Shown here one piece after another: positions 1-5,976 of a stretch of 11,462 bases of DNA. This DNA comes from Gemmatimonadota bacterium (GTDB lineage Bacteria > Gemmatimonadota > Gemmatimonadetes > Gemmatimonadales > GWC2-71-9): assembly GCA_003222235.1 (NCBI GenBank), contig QHVD01000259.1:3167-14628 (forward strand), read 5' to 3'. The position numbers and the translations under genes are program-made. The notes beneath the pieces were generated by a model that had not been told where the DNA came from, did not search any database, and saw nothing but the letters and a program-made list of their open reading frames with translations. Position 1 is the stretch's first letter, and the number at the start of each line of letters is the position of its first letter.

Positions 1-123
1 CGCGCCGCTGCGTCGAGTAGGTGTATGATCGAATCCGTGCGTGCACTCACCACGGTCTCCCGAACGTCACTTCTTCGCGTACTCTTCCGCGCCCAAGAAG
101 TGAAGCGACACGACCGGGATCGC
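1..123. other. Left edge, no attC or gene recognised
   Basis: The 123 bp downstream of the DinB stop shows no GTTRRRY/RYYYAAC pair. In the DinB frame, 18 sense codons ending with LHFLGAEEYAKK and TGA (76-78) follow the stop, coding-like but without a start of their own. The window ends before the next cassette can be identified. Confidence 0.4.
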
Positions 124-612
124 TCACATCCGCTCATCGGCCGTCGGCCCGTAAATCGGCGGCACGGGCACGTCGTTCAAGCGCAGATACACGCTGAGCT
201 GGCCCCGATGATGGATCAAGTGATTGATGTGGGTCCGTACCACCGTGCCACGGGGCGCAGTGAAGAGCGCCCGATCCCCGTGCTTGAGCGACCAGGGCAC
301 CGCGTAATCCGCGTCTTGCGACGAGCTCAGAGCTTCCCGGGCGGCGCGAACGTTCGTATCGAACTCCCGCAGCAGCGTCTCCCTCGTCTCGAAGCTGTAT
401 TTGGGCGCGGTAGCCAGGTCGAGCGCCGTGTGCCGCACCGTGTTCGCGATCCAGCCGGGCATCCAGGCCACAAGCTGGGCGAGGTGCCCCAAGGCAAACG
501 ACTTCGGATGTGGCTTCCACTGGCCTTTGTCCGTGGGCACGCGTTCGAGCAGCCGCCGCGTGGTGGCCATTTCCTGATCAAATTCGGGTAGCAGAGTCTC
601 GGCGATGGTCAT
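124..612 (-). CDS. DinB-family protein (putative metal-dependent)
   Basis: A 162-residue DinB-superfamily protein. EFDQEMATTRRLLERVP forms helix one, then WKPHPKSFALGHLAQLVAW with His43, YSFETRETLLREFD in the middle, and THINHLIHHRGQLSVYLR with His131 and His134/135, ending in VPPIYGPTADE. This His-x(n)-HxxxH arrangement is the superfamily's three-histidine metal site. Relatives include thiol-dependent transferases and DNA-damage-induced proteins of unknown action; no function is claimed. It is only distantly similar to the second DinB protein at 8730-9218. ATG 612 lies 33 bp after the esterase stop. The same frame stays open for another 18 codons after its TGA. Confidence 0.92.
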   Translation of the reverse strand: MTIAETLLPEFDQEMATTRRLLERVPTDKGQWKPHPKSFALGHLAQLVAWMPGWIANTVRHTALDLATAPKYSFETRETLLREFDTNVRAAREALSSSQDADYAVPWSLKHGDRALFTAPRGTVVRTHINHLIHHRGQLSVYLRLNDVPVPPIYGPTADERM

Positions 613-645
613 GAGAAGATCCGATCGAAGTAACGGGCGGCAGAG

Positions 646-1431
646 CTACCGGCGCTTCTGCGCAAACAGCCACTGCGTGAACTCGTCGGACGCGTACACC
701 GCGTCCCACGAGTTGTGGTTGAGTCCGAGGTACTCGGTGTACCGCACGTCGGTGGACACGGCTTTCAACGCGCCTGCGGGCTCCCGCGATCCAGTGACCG
801 GCACGACGGCGTCCATTTCCCCATGGAAGATCCAAATCGGCGTCTTGGCAAGCCGACGGGCGAGGGCGGGAACGGCCGCGCCACTCTCGGCCGGAACGAC
901 CGGAACGGAGCCCCGGAACTGGGGAACGTCCTCGACCCAGCCGCAGATTGGAGCGACGGCGGCAAAGAGCTCGGGGTGCCGGTAGGCGAGATACCACGCC
1001 CCATGACCGCCCATGGAGAGACCGGTGAGATACACCCGGGTCGGCTCGACGTGGAACTCGCTCATGGTCTGCCGGAGGGCGGCGAGCGCCATCTCCGCCG
1101 GTGCTCCGACCCATTGAGAGTCCGGTGGCACCTGGGGGAAGACGACGATGGCGGGAAAGTGCCGGGGCTCTCGGCGGATCGCGGGACCGAGACCCACAGT
1201 GGTTTGAAGCAGTCCATCCGTGCCCCGCTCGCCGGCACCGTGCAGGAAGAGAATGACCGGCCAGCCGGCCTTGGTCGGATAGTCGGCCGGGACATACACC
1301 TGATAGCGGTAGCTCTGGCCGGCCACGGTCACCGTTCGGTCGAGGAATCCGGTCTCGACACGCTGGGCGCTGACGGGCGCAGCGAGCAAGAGGAGGAGGA
1401 GTGTCGGGTAAGCGAGACGCCGTTCGCGCAC
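646..1431 (-). CDS. Secreted alpha/beta-hydrolase esterase (PHB-depolymerase/feruloyl-esterase-like)
   Basis: A 261-residue exported hydrolase. Residues 1-22 are a signal peptide (MRERR, then LLLLLLAAP, cleavage after VSA). SYRYQVYVPADY and VILFLHGAGERG give the first strand and oxyanion HGAG (64-67); TGLSMGGHGAWYLA carries the nucleophile Ser139; HGEMDAVVP carries Asp207; LNHNSWD carries His239. The catalytic triad is complete. It resembles the LpqC/polyhydroxybutyrate-depolymerase and feruloyl-esterase group acting on small or polymeric esters in the periplasm or outside the cell; the substrate is not decidable. Translation starts at GTG 1431, which keeps the signal peptide intact; no good ribosome-binding site is seen. 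DinB follows 33 bp later with no attC, so the pair looks like one unit. Confidence 0.92.
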   Translation of the reverse strand: MRERRLAYPTLLLLLLAAPVSAQRVETGFLDRTVTVAGQSYRYQVYVPADYPTKAGWPVILFLHGAGERGTDGLLQTTVGLGPAIRREPRHFPAIVVFPQVPPDSQWVGAPAEMALAALRQTMSEFHVEPTRVYLTGLSMGGHGAWYLAYRHPELFAAVAPICGWVEDVPQFRGSVPVVPAESGAAVPALARRLAKTPIWIFHGEMDAVVPVTGSREPAGALKAVSTDVRYTEYLGLNHNSWDAVYASDEFTQWLFAQKRR

Positions 1432-1434
1432 GTT

Positions 1435-1469
1435 AGGCTACCGGACCGGAAGTCCGTTTCGCGTTGGGC
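1435..1469 (-). repeat. Doubtful attC-like element between VOC and esterase genes
   Basis: GTTGGGC (1463-1469) gives GCCCAAC, a consensus gene-proximal core in gene direction. It is followed by the hairpin CGGAC-CGGAA-GTCCG (1442-1456), but a distal GTTRRRY core is not found where expected. A second GCCTAAC (gene direction, 1432-1438) abuts the esterase start in the wrong orientation to complete the pair. Confidence 0.3.
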
Positions 1470-1546
1470 TCGGCACCATCAAAAACACACGCGGCATACC
1501 CCAAGACGCGCCCGCCGTCGCGCAGCAACCATGGAGTGGGACCGGG

Positions 1547-1981
1547 CTACTTCATTTGGGCCGCGGCACGCCGCACTATTTCTTGCGGTGAAACATCCTC
1601 CTTATGAGTGGCGATCCACCAGCGATTGCCGACCGCGTCCTTCACAGCCGCGTTGCGGTCCCCGTAAAACTGGTCCGCCGGCTCCATGAGCGACGCGGCA
1701 CCGGCTTCCAGGGCGCGTTTGTACACGGCGTCTGTATCGCTCACGTACACGTAAAGCGTACCGGGCATCGGCGTCGACTCGCCCCGCGCCTCGCCCATCA
1801 TGACGACCGAGTCGCCGATCCGCACTTCCGCGTGCCCGATGGTACCGTCCGGTCGCGACATGCGCTCGAGCTCCGTTGCGTCGAACACCCGCTTCACGAA
1901 GTCGATTAGCTTGGGCACGCCCTGAACGGTCAGATAGGGAGTAACCGTGTGATATCGATCGGGAACTGGTTTCACTGCCAT
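1547..1981 (-). CDS. VOC family protein (PhnB-like)
   Basis: A 144-residue protein with the PhnB-type VOC layout. YHTVTPYLTVQGVPKLIDFV opens module one, DGTIGHAEVRIGDSVVMMGE follows, and GTLYVYVSDTDAVYKRALEA then DRNAAVKDAVGNRWWIATH form module two. Relatives are called PhnB-like or glyoxalase family; despite the name they are not shown to act in phosphonate use, and the ligand is unknown. The C-terminal helix SPQEIVRRAAAQM is typical of this subgroup. The ribosome-binding site is good (GAGGAG, 8 bases before the ATG). It is separated by 115 bp, with at most a doubtful attC, from the esterase downstream. Confidence 0.92.
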   Translation of the reverse strand: MAVKPVPDRYHTVTPYLTVQGVPKLIDFVKRVFDATELERMSRPDGTIGHAEVRIGDSVVMMGEARGESTPMPGTLYVYVSDTDAVYKRALEAGAASLMEPADQFYGDRNAAVKDAVGNRWWIATHKEDVSPQEIVRRAAAQMK

Positions 1982-2001
1982 CGAGGTCTCCTCGGGCTAC
2001 G

Positions 2002-2086
2002 GCCTATCGGCCCGCGTTAAGCTGCGGCGACTCACCCGCCGGCGCAAGGCCGCGGGATATCAATTCGTCGGTGAAGACGTGGCGCC
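2002..2086 (-). repeat. attC remnant (distal arm only) before the VOC gene
   Basis: GCGTTAAGCTGCGGCG (from 2014) matches the distal arm of the long attC family; the core at 2002-2008 is GCCTATC, which is GATAGGC in gene direction and has lost the crossover GTT. The gene-proximal arm and core are missing or unrecognisable near 2070-2086. Confidence 0.65.
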
Positions 2087-2096
2087 GCCTCGAGGG

Positions 2097-2300
2097 TCAG
2101 CCCCACGGCCGGCCTCGCCAGGCGGCACCGGCGTAGAAAGCGCCGAGCCCGAGAACGCCAGCTGCCGCAAGGACTAAGCGCAGATGACCCCGGACGATGC
2201 CAAGCGCAAGGCCCACACCACCGCCCACGACGCAAATGGCGGCGAGCAGCCACGCCACGATGCGAGCGACCCGGCCGAAGGGGCGTCGGTCGACGACCAT
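2097..2300 (-). CDS. Small two-helix membrane protein, unknown
   Basis: A 67-residue hydrophobic protein that I do not recognise. Two probable membrane helices at about 12-35 (VARIVAWLLAAICVVGGGVG) and 40-61 (LRLVLAAAGVLGLGAFYAGA) are flanked by the basic ends MVVDRRPFGR and AAWRGRPWG. Two helices joined by a short basic turn suggest an in/out hairpin. It starts 17 bp after the NIPSNAP-like stop, with only a weak ribosome-binding site, and is last in the four-gene run before an attC remnant. Being short and high-GC, it could be non-coding, but the contiguous hydrophobic helices and operon position favour a real gene. Confidence 0.65.
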   Translation of the reverse strand: MVVDRRPFGRVARIVAWLLAAICVVGGGVGLALGIVRGHLRLVLAAAGVLGLGAFYAGAAWRGRPWG

Positions 2301-2317
2301 GAAGGCGGATTCAGCGA

Positions 2318-2629
2318 TCAGCCTTCGATCTTGTAGATCTCGCGCCGGCCGTACTCTACCAGATCGTGATACCCTTTCATGAGGTTCTCGAACTCCTTCA
2401 TGTCCTCGCTGTTCTGCCCGCCGCCTCGCATCATGCGCTCGAACTCGTCCATGCTCGCGACTTCCATCTCGGAGACGAGCGTCCAGTACCGCTCGGCACA
2501 GAAGTCGGTCATGACGCGCATCTTCGGCATGCCGACCTTCGCGCTGAGCTTGGCCATGGCCAGAAACTTCTCGACCAGCGGCCGCACCCTACCCGGCTTG
2601 CAGTACATGACCTCGCGAATGAGCAACAT
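2318..2629 (-). CDS. NIPSNAP-like dimeric alpha/beta barrel protein
   Basis: About 103 residues. MLLIREVMYCKPGRVRPLVE forms the first strand and helix, RVMTDFCAERYWTLVSEMEV the antiparallel strands, and SMDEFERMM then EFENLMKGYHDLVEYGRREI the later helix and strand. This is the layout of NIPSNAP/ABM-type dimeric alpha-beta barrel proteins; a small-ligand enzyme or binding role is possible but not assignable. An upstream ATG (2671) would add 14 residues; ATG 2629 has GGGAG 6 bases upstream and starts the first strand, so it is used. It is 48 bp downstream of EthD, a protein of the same fold, and 17 bp ahead of the small membrane-protein gene, so the genes look co-transcribed. Family name is moderately sure, fold more so. 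Confidence 0.8.
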   Translation of the reverse strand: MLLIREVMYCKPGRVRPLVEKFLAMAKLSAKVGMPKMRVMTDFCAERYWTLVSEMEVASMDEFERMMRGGGQNSEDMKEFENLMKGYHDLVEYGRREIYKIEG

Positions 2630-2677
2630 GTGATCTCCCGTGTTCGGGTTGGGCGAAGGAAACCGACGCAAGTGGCC

Positions 2678-3001
2678 TCAAAACGTGAAGACCTGCTCCT
2701 CGGCGATCAGGACGACCGGCGCACCGCCCGTGGAGATCTTGGCCGCATGCGCCAGCGTCTCCTTCCCACCGGCCGAGGCGGCACAGGCCTGCAGGGCCTC
2801 GAGGGAGGGGAAATGAACCTCAGCGATGCGATAGAACGCAGGCTTGCCCTGCGGCGAGCTCTGGACCTTGGTCGCGACAATCTTCGTCTTGCCCGCAAGC
2901 TTCTTGACGGCCATCGGAACGTGCTCGTCCACGTAGACCCGCTCGAAGGTTTGAACATCTTTCGGAGGCGGGTACATCACCATGAGTTTTGCCGCGGCCA
3001 T
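2678..3001 (-). CDS. EthD-family protein (dimeric alpha/beta barrel)
   Basis: About 107 residues. AKLMVMYPPPKDVQTFERVY, then DEHVPMAVKKL, FYRIAEVHFPSLEALQACAA and GGKETLAHAAKISTGGAP match the EthD domain, a ferredoxin-like dimeric alpha-beta barrel first described in alkyl-ether (ETBE) degradation loci, where its exact role is unresolved. Most homologues are uncharacterised. The frame can start at ATG 3079, adding 26 residues with no family similarity; ATG 3001 is preferred because AGGAGG lies 4-5 bases upstream. It lies between the VOC gene and the NIPSNAP-like gene, with no attC on either side. Confidence 0.9.
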   Translation of the reverse strand: MAAAKLMVMYPPPKDVQTFERVYVDEHVPMAVKKLAGKTKIVATKVQSSPQGKPAFYRIAEVHFPSLEALQACAASAGGKETLAHAAKISTGGAPVVLIAEEQVFTF

Positions 3002-3099
3002 GAGCCCTCCTTGCACTCCGTTGAGTTGAAGCCATCCGGTCCGCGCGGCGGCCGGAACTGACGCGAGGTAGGTGTCCATTTACTCTCATTAATCTCACC

Positions 3100-3498
3100 T
3101 CAACCCAGCGGTCTGGCGACCTCCCAGTGGTGGCCGAATGGATCCACGATTCGCCCGAGGCGCCACCCATAGGCTTCAGCGACCGGTGCAACCTGCGTCG
3201 CGCCCGCTGCGACAGCCCGCTCGCACACCGCTAGAGGGTCTTCGACGACGAGCAACATCCGAACCGAGCAGCCGCCCAAGGACTCGGGGCTGAAGTTGAG
3301 GTTCTGCGGGGACTCTTCGGCGACCCAGAACTCCGCGCCGGACACCGACAGCTGGGCAACGCCGCCGCCCTCGACGCGATACAACTCCTTGGCGCCGAAG
3401 GCGTCCTTGTAGAACGCGACCGCCCGGGCCCAGTTCCTCACCGACAGCGTCGCGGTCACGCACGTTCTAAAGCCATTCGACGCCACGTGGTCGCTCAT
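3100..3498 (-). CDS. VOC family protein (PhnB/glyoxalase-like)
   Basis: About 132 residues. CVTATLSVRNWARAVAFYKD opens module one; MLLVVEDPLAVCERAVAAGA, then EAYGWRLGRIVDPFGHHWEV, completes module two. The AYGWRLGR-DPFGHHWE pattern is that of PhnB-like VOC proteins, small dimeric proteins often annotated as bleomycin-resistance or glyoxalase-like. The ligand is unknown and resistance is not implied. The frame extends 21 codons upstream, but ATG 3498 is chosen because GAGAGG lies 7 bases before it and the family begins there. It is first in a four-gene run (VOC, EthD, NIPSNAP-like, membrane protein) with no attC between members. Confidence 0.92.
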   Translation of the reverse strand: MSDHVASNGFRTCVTATLSVRNWARAVAFYKDAFGAKELYRVEGGGVAQLSVSGAEFWVAEESPQNLNFSPESLGGCSVRMLLVVEDPLAVCERAVAAGATQVAPVAEAYGWRLGRIVDPFGHHWEVARPLG

Positions 3499-3562
3499 GC
3501 CGAATCCTCTCTGGTCACAGGACTCCACATGGAGGTCAACGATCCTTCCCCTGTCCCCCACT

Positions 3563-3573
3563 GCCTATTAGAC
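3563..3573 (-). repeat. Possible fully collapsed attC (merged cores)
   Basis: GCCTATTAGAC reads like a distal core GCCTA(AC) joined directly to a gene-proximal core (G)TTAGAC, in the place where the attC of the GNAT cassette is expected. It would result from deletion of the whole loop. An 11 bp match can be chance. Confidence 0.3.
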
Positions 3574-3592
3574 GACATGCCGCGGGCGTGGC

Positions 3593-3772
3593 CTATGGGC
3601 CGCGCTCCCGGCGCCAGACCGGCCCGTCGTCGGGGTCAAGGACGGTACCGGTATGGCGGAAGCCGCACTTCAGAAGGACCCGGGTAGAGGCGTTCGACGC
3701 GGGCAACGTATGCGCGCAAACCAGCCGAACGTCATCGCCGGCGAATGCAAAGCCGATCGTACGCGACGCCAA
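3593..3772 (-). pseudogene. GNAT acetyltransferase C-terminal fragment
   Basis: This frame encodes IGFAFAGDDVRLVCAHTLP, then ASNASTRVLLKCGFRHTG and DPDDGPVWRRE before TAG. It is the standard C-terminal signature of ribosomal-protein/antibiotic-type GNAT acetyltransferases (usually AHTLPENxASxRVLEKxGF). About 59 residues are recognisable, against some 150-180 for a whole enzyme. The acetyl-CoA-binding R/Q-x-x-G-x-G/A loop is missing, so it cannot be active alone. The overlapping upstream frame (3732-4121) joins it through a one-base shift near 3745-3775, pointing either to a frameshift in one gene or to a chimeric junction. A GCCTATTAGAC sequence 20 bp beyond the stop may be its collapsed attC. 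Confidence 0.75.
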
Positions 3773-4121
3773 TCTGGGGGTCCGTGAACCGTTTGTTAAG
3801 TAGCGCGTCCTTCACCTTGGCGCTCACCCCGCCTGGGGGCGCGGCGAACAGATCGGGAAATGGGCTCAAGGCGAACTCGAGCCAGGACATCCGCGCGAGC
3901 TCTCGGCCGTGCGGTGCGATGACCCCTTCGCTCAGCGCCGCCAGATGATCGTCCGCCTGCCGCCCGGCGGCGCCGGGCGTGCTGACACCGCGGACGATGA
4001 TCTTTCCGAACTGCTTACGATGAATCTCTAATAGGGTCCAGAGAGAGGCGTTCGGCGAATCGGCGTCGCTGTTTCGCTCGCACCAGAGGCGGCCGCCGCG
4101 GGCCGTCAGCTCAAGCGCTTG
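3732..4121 (-). pseudogene. N-terminally truncated ORF fused to a half attC, unrecognised
   Basis: A GC3-rich open frame of 129 sense codons runs from the TAA inside the attC core to TGA at 3732. It has natural-looking protein character (RGGRLWCERNSDADSPN, LWTLLEIHRKQFGKIIVRG, MSWLEFALSPFPDLF, VSAKVKDALLNKRFTDPQIG) but no ATG, GTG or TTG before the internal ATG at 3890. The natural N-terminus therefore seems to have been lost when it was joined to the attC half-site, unless an unusual start such as CTG at 4109 is used. I do not recognise the family. The last residues (DRLCIRRR) look out of frame, and the coding sense passes to the overlapping GNAT frame at about 3772, so this may be the 5' part of one frameshifted gene or the remnant of a separate cassette. 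Confidence 0.5.
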
Positions 4122-4127
4122 TTAGGC
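4102..4127 (-). repeat. Half attC site after the cupin gene
   Basis: GTTAGGC (4121-4127) with arm GTCAGCTCAAGCGC. The sequence beyond the arm diverges immediately from the long attC family and is read as coding (3732-4121). No distal core is found. Confidence 0.7.
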
Positions 4128-4137
4128 GGCCCCGCTC

Positions 4138-4515
4138 TCAATCACCTGTGGGCACAATACTCGCGGTTTCCACCATGAGAATCACGCTGCGCACGGGCGC
4201 GCGCGTGCGATGCGTGACCCCGCGCGGTACGACGAAGCCCTGTCGCGGGCCGAGTGTGACCGAACGCCCCTCGAGATCGATGATAAACTGGCCCTCAACG
4301 ACATAGAAAAACTCGTCGTCGGCATCGTGCTTATGCCAGTGATACTCGCCTTGCATCACGCCAAGGCGGACGACAGAGTCATTCACCTTACAGAGGGTCT
4401 GGTTGTACCACTGGAACTGGCAGGCGTCGATCAAGGGCTGGATCTCGACAACTTCGAGAGCCGGATAGAGGATGTTGAGACGGGTCTCGTAGGGATACGC
4501 GGCGCGCTCGCGCAT
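4138..4515 (-). CDS. Single-domain cupin protein
   Basis: A 125-residue single-domain cupin. Motif 1 is GEYHWHKHDADDEFFYVVEG (56-75), with His61, His63 and Glu68 in metal-ligand positions; motif 2 is GPRQGFVVPRGVTHRTRA (89-106), supplying His102. FQWYNQTLCKVNDSVVRLGV forms the strands before motif 1. All four expected metal ligands are therefore present. Small cupins of this kind act as dioxygenases, isomerases or sugar/ligand-binding proteins; the substrate is not predictable, and homologues are often just called cupin domain-containing. Expected to be cytoplasmic. It is second in an apparent two-gene unit with the PH-domain protein and is followed 11 bp after its stop by the core of a half attC. 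Confidence 0.92.
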   Translation of the reverse strand: MRERAAYPYETRLNILYPALEVVEIQPLIDACQFQWYNQTLCKVNDSVVRLGVMQGEYHWHKHDADDEFFYVVEGQFIIDLEGRSVTLGPRQGFVVPRGVTHRTRAPVRSVILMVETASIVPTGD

Positions 4516-4639
4516 AGTGCCATTCCTGGGAGTAGTCGCCTGGTTGAATTATGCGGCCGGAAGCCGGGGAGCAACAAGAACAAGTCCCACGCTGGGGCCG
4601 TAGGGTGCCCCCGGCACTCCCTGCTCACTTACGCCTTCC
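4516..4639 (-). other. Gap between PH-domain and cupin genes, no attC recognised
   Basis: No ORF and no inverted GTTRRRY/RYYYAAC pair is visible. A weak GC hairpin (GGGG...CCCC, near 4588-4612) lacks a T-run. AGGAATGGCACT before the cupin ATG supplies its likely ribosome-binding site. Confidence 0.4.
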
Positions 4640-5092
4640 TCAGGAGCCCAAGACGGCACGCAGGCGAGATAGAAACCCGTCCGGATCCGCGGGGCTGAGC
4701 AGCAGACCGTAACCCGCCGTAGTAGGCACGTAGACGGCCCGTGTGCGATCAGTAAGGTACAGCAGCGCCTTGTCTCCGTTCCGAAGACGGAACCAACCCG
4801 CCTGATAGCCCGGCAGACCCGTTCCCAGCCGGCGCCACTTCGGTCGGAGGTCCTGTTCCCGCGTCAGATCGACGCGCCGGACCAGGTTCAGTCGGAGCTG
4901 CGCCTTCGGGATGAGTCGGCCGTAGAGATCGCCCCGTAAACGCAGTCCCTCTGGGCGGATCTCAAAGCTCGAGGAGTGAGCGCCACGTACCGACGTAGCG
5001 GCCAGCACCATGGCGCCGAGAAGAATGATGATGACGGGGATCAGAAACCACAGATAGCGGCTCTCCGCCGGTGCGATCGGGAAAATGTTCAT
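4640..5092 (-). CDS. Membrane-anchored bacterial PH-domain protein
   Basis: About 150 residues. Residues 13-34 (LWFLIPVIIILLGAMVLAAT) are a membrane anchor. The remainder from about 46 matches the bacterial pleckstrin-homology group (bPH_5-like): FEIRPEGLRLRGDLYGRLI, then PKWRRLGTGLPGYQAGWF, LYLTDRTRAVYVPT and the final helix PDGFLSRLRAVLG. Such domains are common C-terminal to one or two membrane segments in small proteins of unknown role. An upstream ATG (5164) would add 24 mostly Arg/Pro residues inside the attC region; ATG 5092 is chosen because GGAGG lies 4 bases before it and the anchor follows directly. No attC is recognisable between it and the cupin gene 124 bp downstream, so these two appear to share a cassette. 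Confidence 0.88.
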   Translation of the reverse strand: MNIFPIAPAESRYLWFLIPVIIILLGAMVLAATSVRGAHSSSFEIRPEGLRLRGDLYGRLIPKAQLRLNLVRRVDLTREQDLRPKWRRLGTGLPGYQAGWFRLRNGDKALLYLTDRTRAVYVPTTAGYGLLLSPADPDGFLSRLRAVLGS

Positions 5093-5126
5093 GGAGCCTC
5101 CGGTGGGGCCTCGAGCCCGCGGGCGC

Positions 5127-5190
5127 ATCCGTCGTTGAACGATAGTTCGTGCCCACCAGGGCACAACACTCCTTCAAGCGCGTGTTAGGC
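5127..5190 (-). repeat. Divergent hairpin-type attC (about 64 bp), distal core degraded
   Basis: GTTAGGC (5184-5190) is followed inward by TTCAAGCG (5173-5180), which pairs with CGTTGAA (5133-5139) leaving one extra base. An inner stem GTTCGTGCCC / GGGCACAAC (5145-5154 / 5159-5167) closes on the loop ACCA. This is a different attC type from the 135-139 bp family. The expected distal GTT core near 5127-5133 reads GACGGAT in gene direction, two changes in the crossover triplet. Confidence 0.65.
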
Positions 5191-5211
5191 AGCGACATGC
5201 CGCGATCGTTC

Positions 5212-5490
5212 CTAGCCACGCGTGACCCTCCACAACACGAGTAGCGCCACCGCGCTCGGAACGGCAAACACCACCAGGAGGAAAGGAGCTTCTTCGGCCA
5301 CCGAGTAGCCGGCCTTAGAGACCCCAACCCACATGTTGATGCCCGCAGCGACAAGCCAGAGCGGGATGAACACTTTGATGGCTCCAATGAGTCCGACCGC
5401 CGGTGTAGGATCACCGACCCAGCGCCCGATGAGGAGGCATAGAGTGAGAAGAACGAAGCCTCCGACGATGACCTTGACCGTGTGCATCAT
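5212..5490 (-). CDS. Conserved small membrane protein, three helices, unknown function
   Basis: A 92-residue membrane protein with probable helices at about 5-24, 33-53 and 68-89. The central motif LVAAGINMWVGVSKAGYSVAEEAPF looks familiar from conserved hypothetical inner-membrane proteins found in many proteobacterial genomes, but I cannot attach a tested function. The start is ambiguous between the two adjacent ATG codons at 5490 and 5487. There is no good ribosome-binding site; the overlapping upstream ORF (stop TGA within ATGATG) suggests coupled translation. It ends 22 bp before a hairpin-type attC, so it sits at the 3' end of its cassette. Confidence 0.85.
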   Translation of the reverse strand: MMHTVKVIVGGFVLLTLCLLIGRWVGDPTPAVGLIGAIKVFIPLWLVAAGINMWVGVSKAGYSVAEEAPFLLVVFAVPSAVALLVLWRVTRG

Positions 5491-5612
5491 GGCGCTTGGT
5501 CGCCCCTCATTGACGCTGGGTCGGGCGTGTGGCTGTGCGTGGAGCTTGGGTGAACGTAATGGAGCACAAGTCCCGAGAGCGCCAAGGCGAGGCCAAGGAC
5601 GGCAGCTCCCAA
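5487..5612 (-). CDS. Small membrane ORF (41 codons, TTG start proposed), overlaps next gene
   Basis: In this frame the segment DLGAAVLGLALALSGLVLHY reads as a clean transmembrane helix, followed by VHPSSTHSHTPDP and a stop whose TGA overlaps the start of the downstream 92-residue membrane protein (ATGATG). Such an overlap is typical of translational coupling. There is no ATG; I propose TTG 5612, with GGGAGGAG 12 bases upstream. ATT at 5618 would have better spacing but is a rare start, and the frame is also open back into the attC half-site. Codon third positions are GC-rich like the neighbours. The tail is rich in His and Pro. The product is unrecognised. It could also be the decayed N-terminal remnant of a longer gene. 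Confidence 0.5.
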   Translation of the reverse strand: MGAAVLGLALALSGLVLHYVHPSSTHSHTPDPASMRGDQAP

Positions 5613-5614
5613 GT

Positions 5615-5667
5615 CAATCCAACTCCTCCCAAGACCCGGCGCCGCCAGCTTCAAGCGCCTGTTAGGC
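5615..5667 (-). repeat. Half attC site after the coiled-coil membrane protein gene
   Basis: GTTAGGC (5661-5667) with arm GCCAGCTTCAAGCGC and inner AACTCCTCCCAAGACCCGG, similar to the long sites. No distal core or arm follows; instead a coding frame (5487-5612) begins immediately. Confidence 0.8.
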
Positions 5668-5689
5668 AGCGCAGTCGGCGGAGTTGTCT

Positions 5690-5938
5690 CTAGCTGCCAA
5701 GCTGCCGCTCTTCCCGTGCCTTGCTGAGCAAACGCTCTGCGAAATCGAGCCGCTCCTGTGTTTCTGCTTGCTCCTGTTGGAGGCCCTGAACAACGCGTTC
5801 AAGTGCCTCAAGCCGCGCAGTGACGTCGGGCGATGGTGATTCTCGACGAGTAGCCCACAGACGAGCGACCTTGACAATCGTGAAAGCAGCAGTCCCCACA
5901 ACTGTTATGAGTGCGACAAGAGACACAAAAGGGTCCAT
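5690..5938 (-). CDS. Small single-pass membrane protein with coiled-coil tail
   Basis: An 82-residue protein: a hydrophobic segment at about 5-24 (VSLVALITVVGTAAFTIVKV), a basic turn (RLWATRRE), then a charged helix from about 38 to 78 with leucines at heptad-like spacing (RLEALERVVQGLQQEQAETQ and onward). This layout, short N-terminal anchor plus cytoplasmic coiled coil, resembles PspB-like small membrane proteins, but no diagnostic motif is present, so no function is assigned. It could oligomerise or recruit a partner to the membrane. The ribosome-binding site is good (GAGGAAGG just before CCACATG). It lies 38 bp after a complete attC and is followed by a half attC, which probably ties it to the two small membrane-protein ORFs downstream. 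Confidence 0.8.
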   Translation of the reverse strand: MDPFVSLVALITVVGTAAFTIVKVARLWATRRESPSPDVTARLEALERVVQGLQQEQAETQERLDFAERLLSKAREERQLGS

Positions 5939-5976
5939 GTGGCCTTCCTCGTTTAGGCCTAAGACTCGCCTGCGCT

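Noticed and set aside
613..645. GTTAC-like sequence between esterase and DinB as an attC core
   Set aside because: It does not fit GTTRRRY, has no partner core, and the gap is too short for arms.
1442..1456. CGGAC-CGGAA-GTCCG hairpin as a terminator
   Set aside because: The stem is only 5 bp and there is no T-run on the minus strand; at most it belongs to a degenerate attC.
715..1689. 324-codon open frame on the plus strand
   Set aside because: It is antisense to the esterase, which has a signal peptide and complete catalytic triad; the product is low-complexity Arg/Gly/Asp-rich with no family character. Long antisense frames are expected at this GC content.
2366..3061. 231-codon open frame on the plus strand
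   Set aside because: Antisense shadow of the EthD and NIPSNAP-like genes, His/Leu/Arg-rich, without recognisable domains.
3002..3079. N-terminal extension of EthD from ATG 3079
   Set aside because: The added 26 residues have no family similarity, whereas ATG 3001 has a strong AGGAGG ribosome-binding site.
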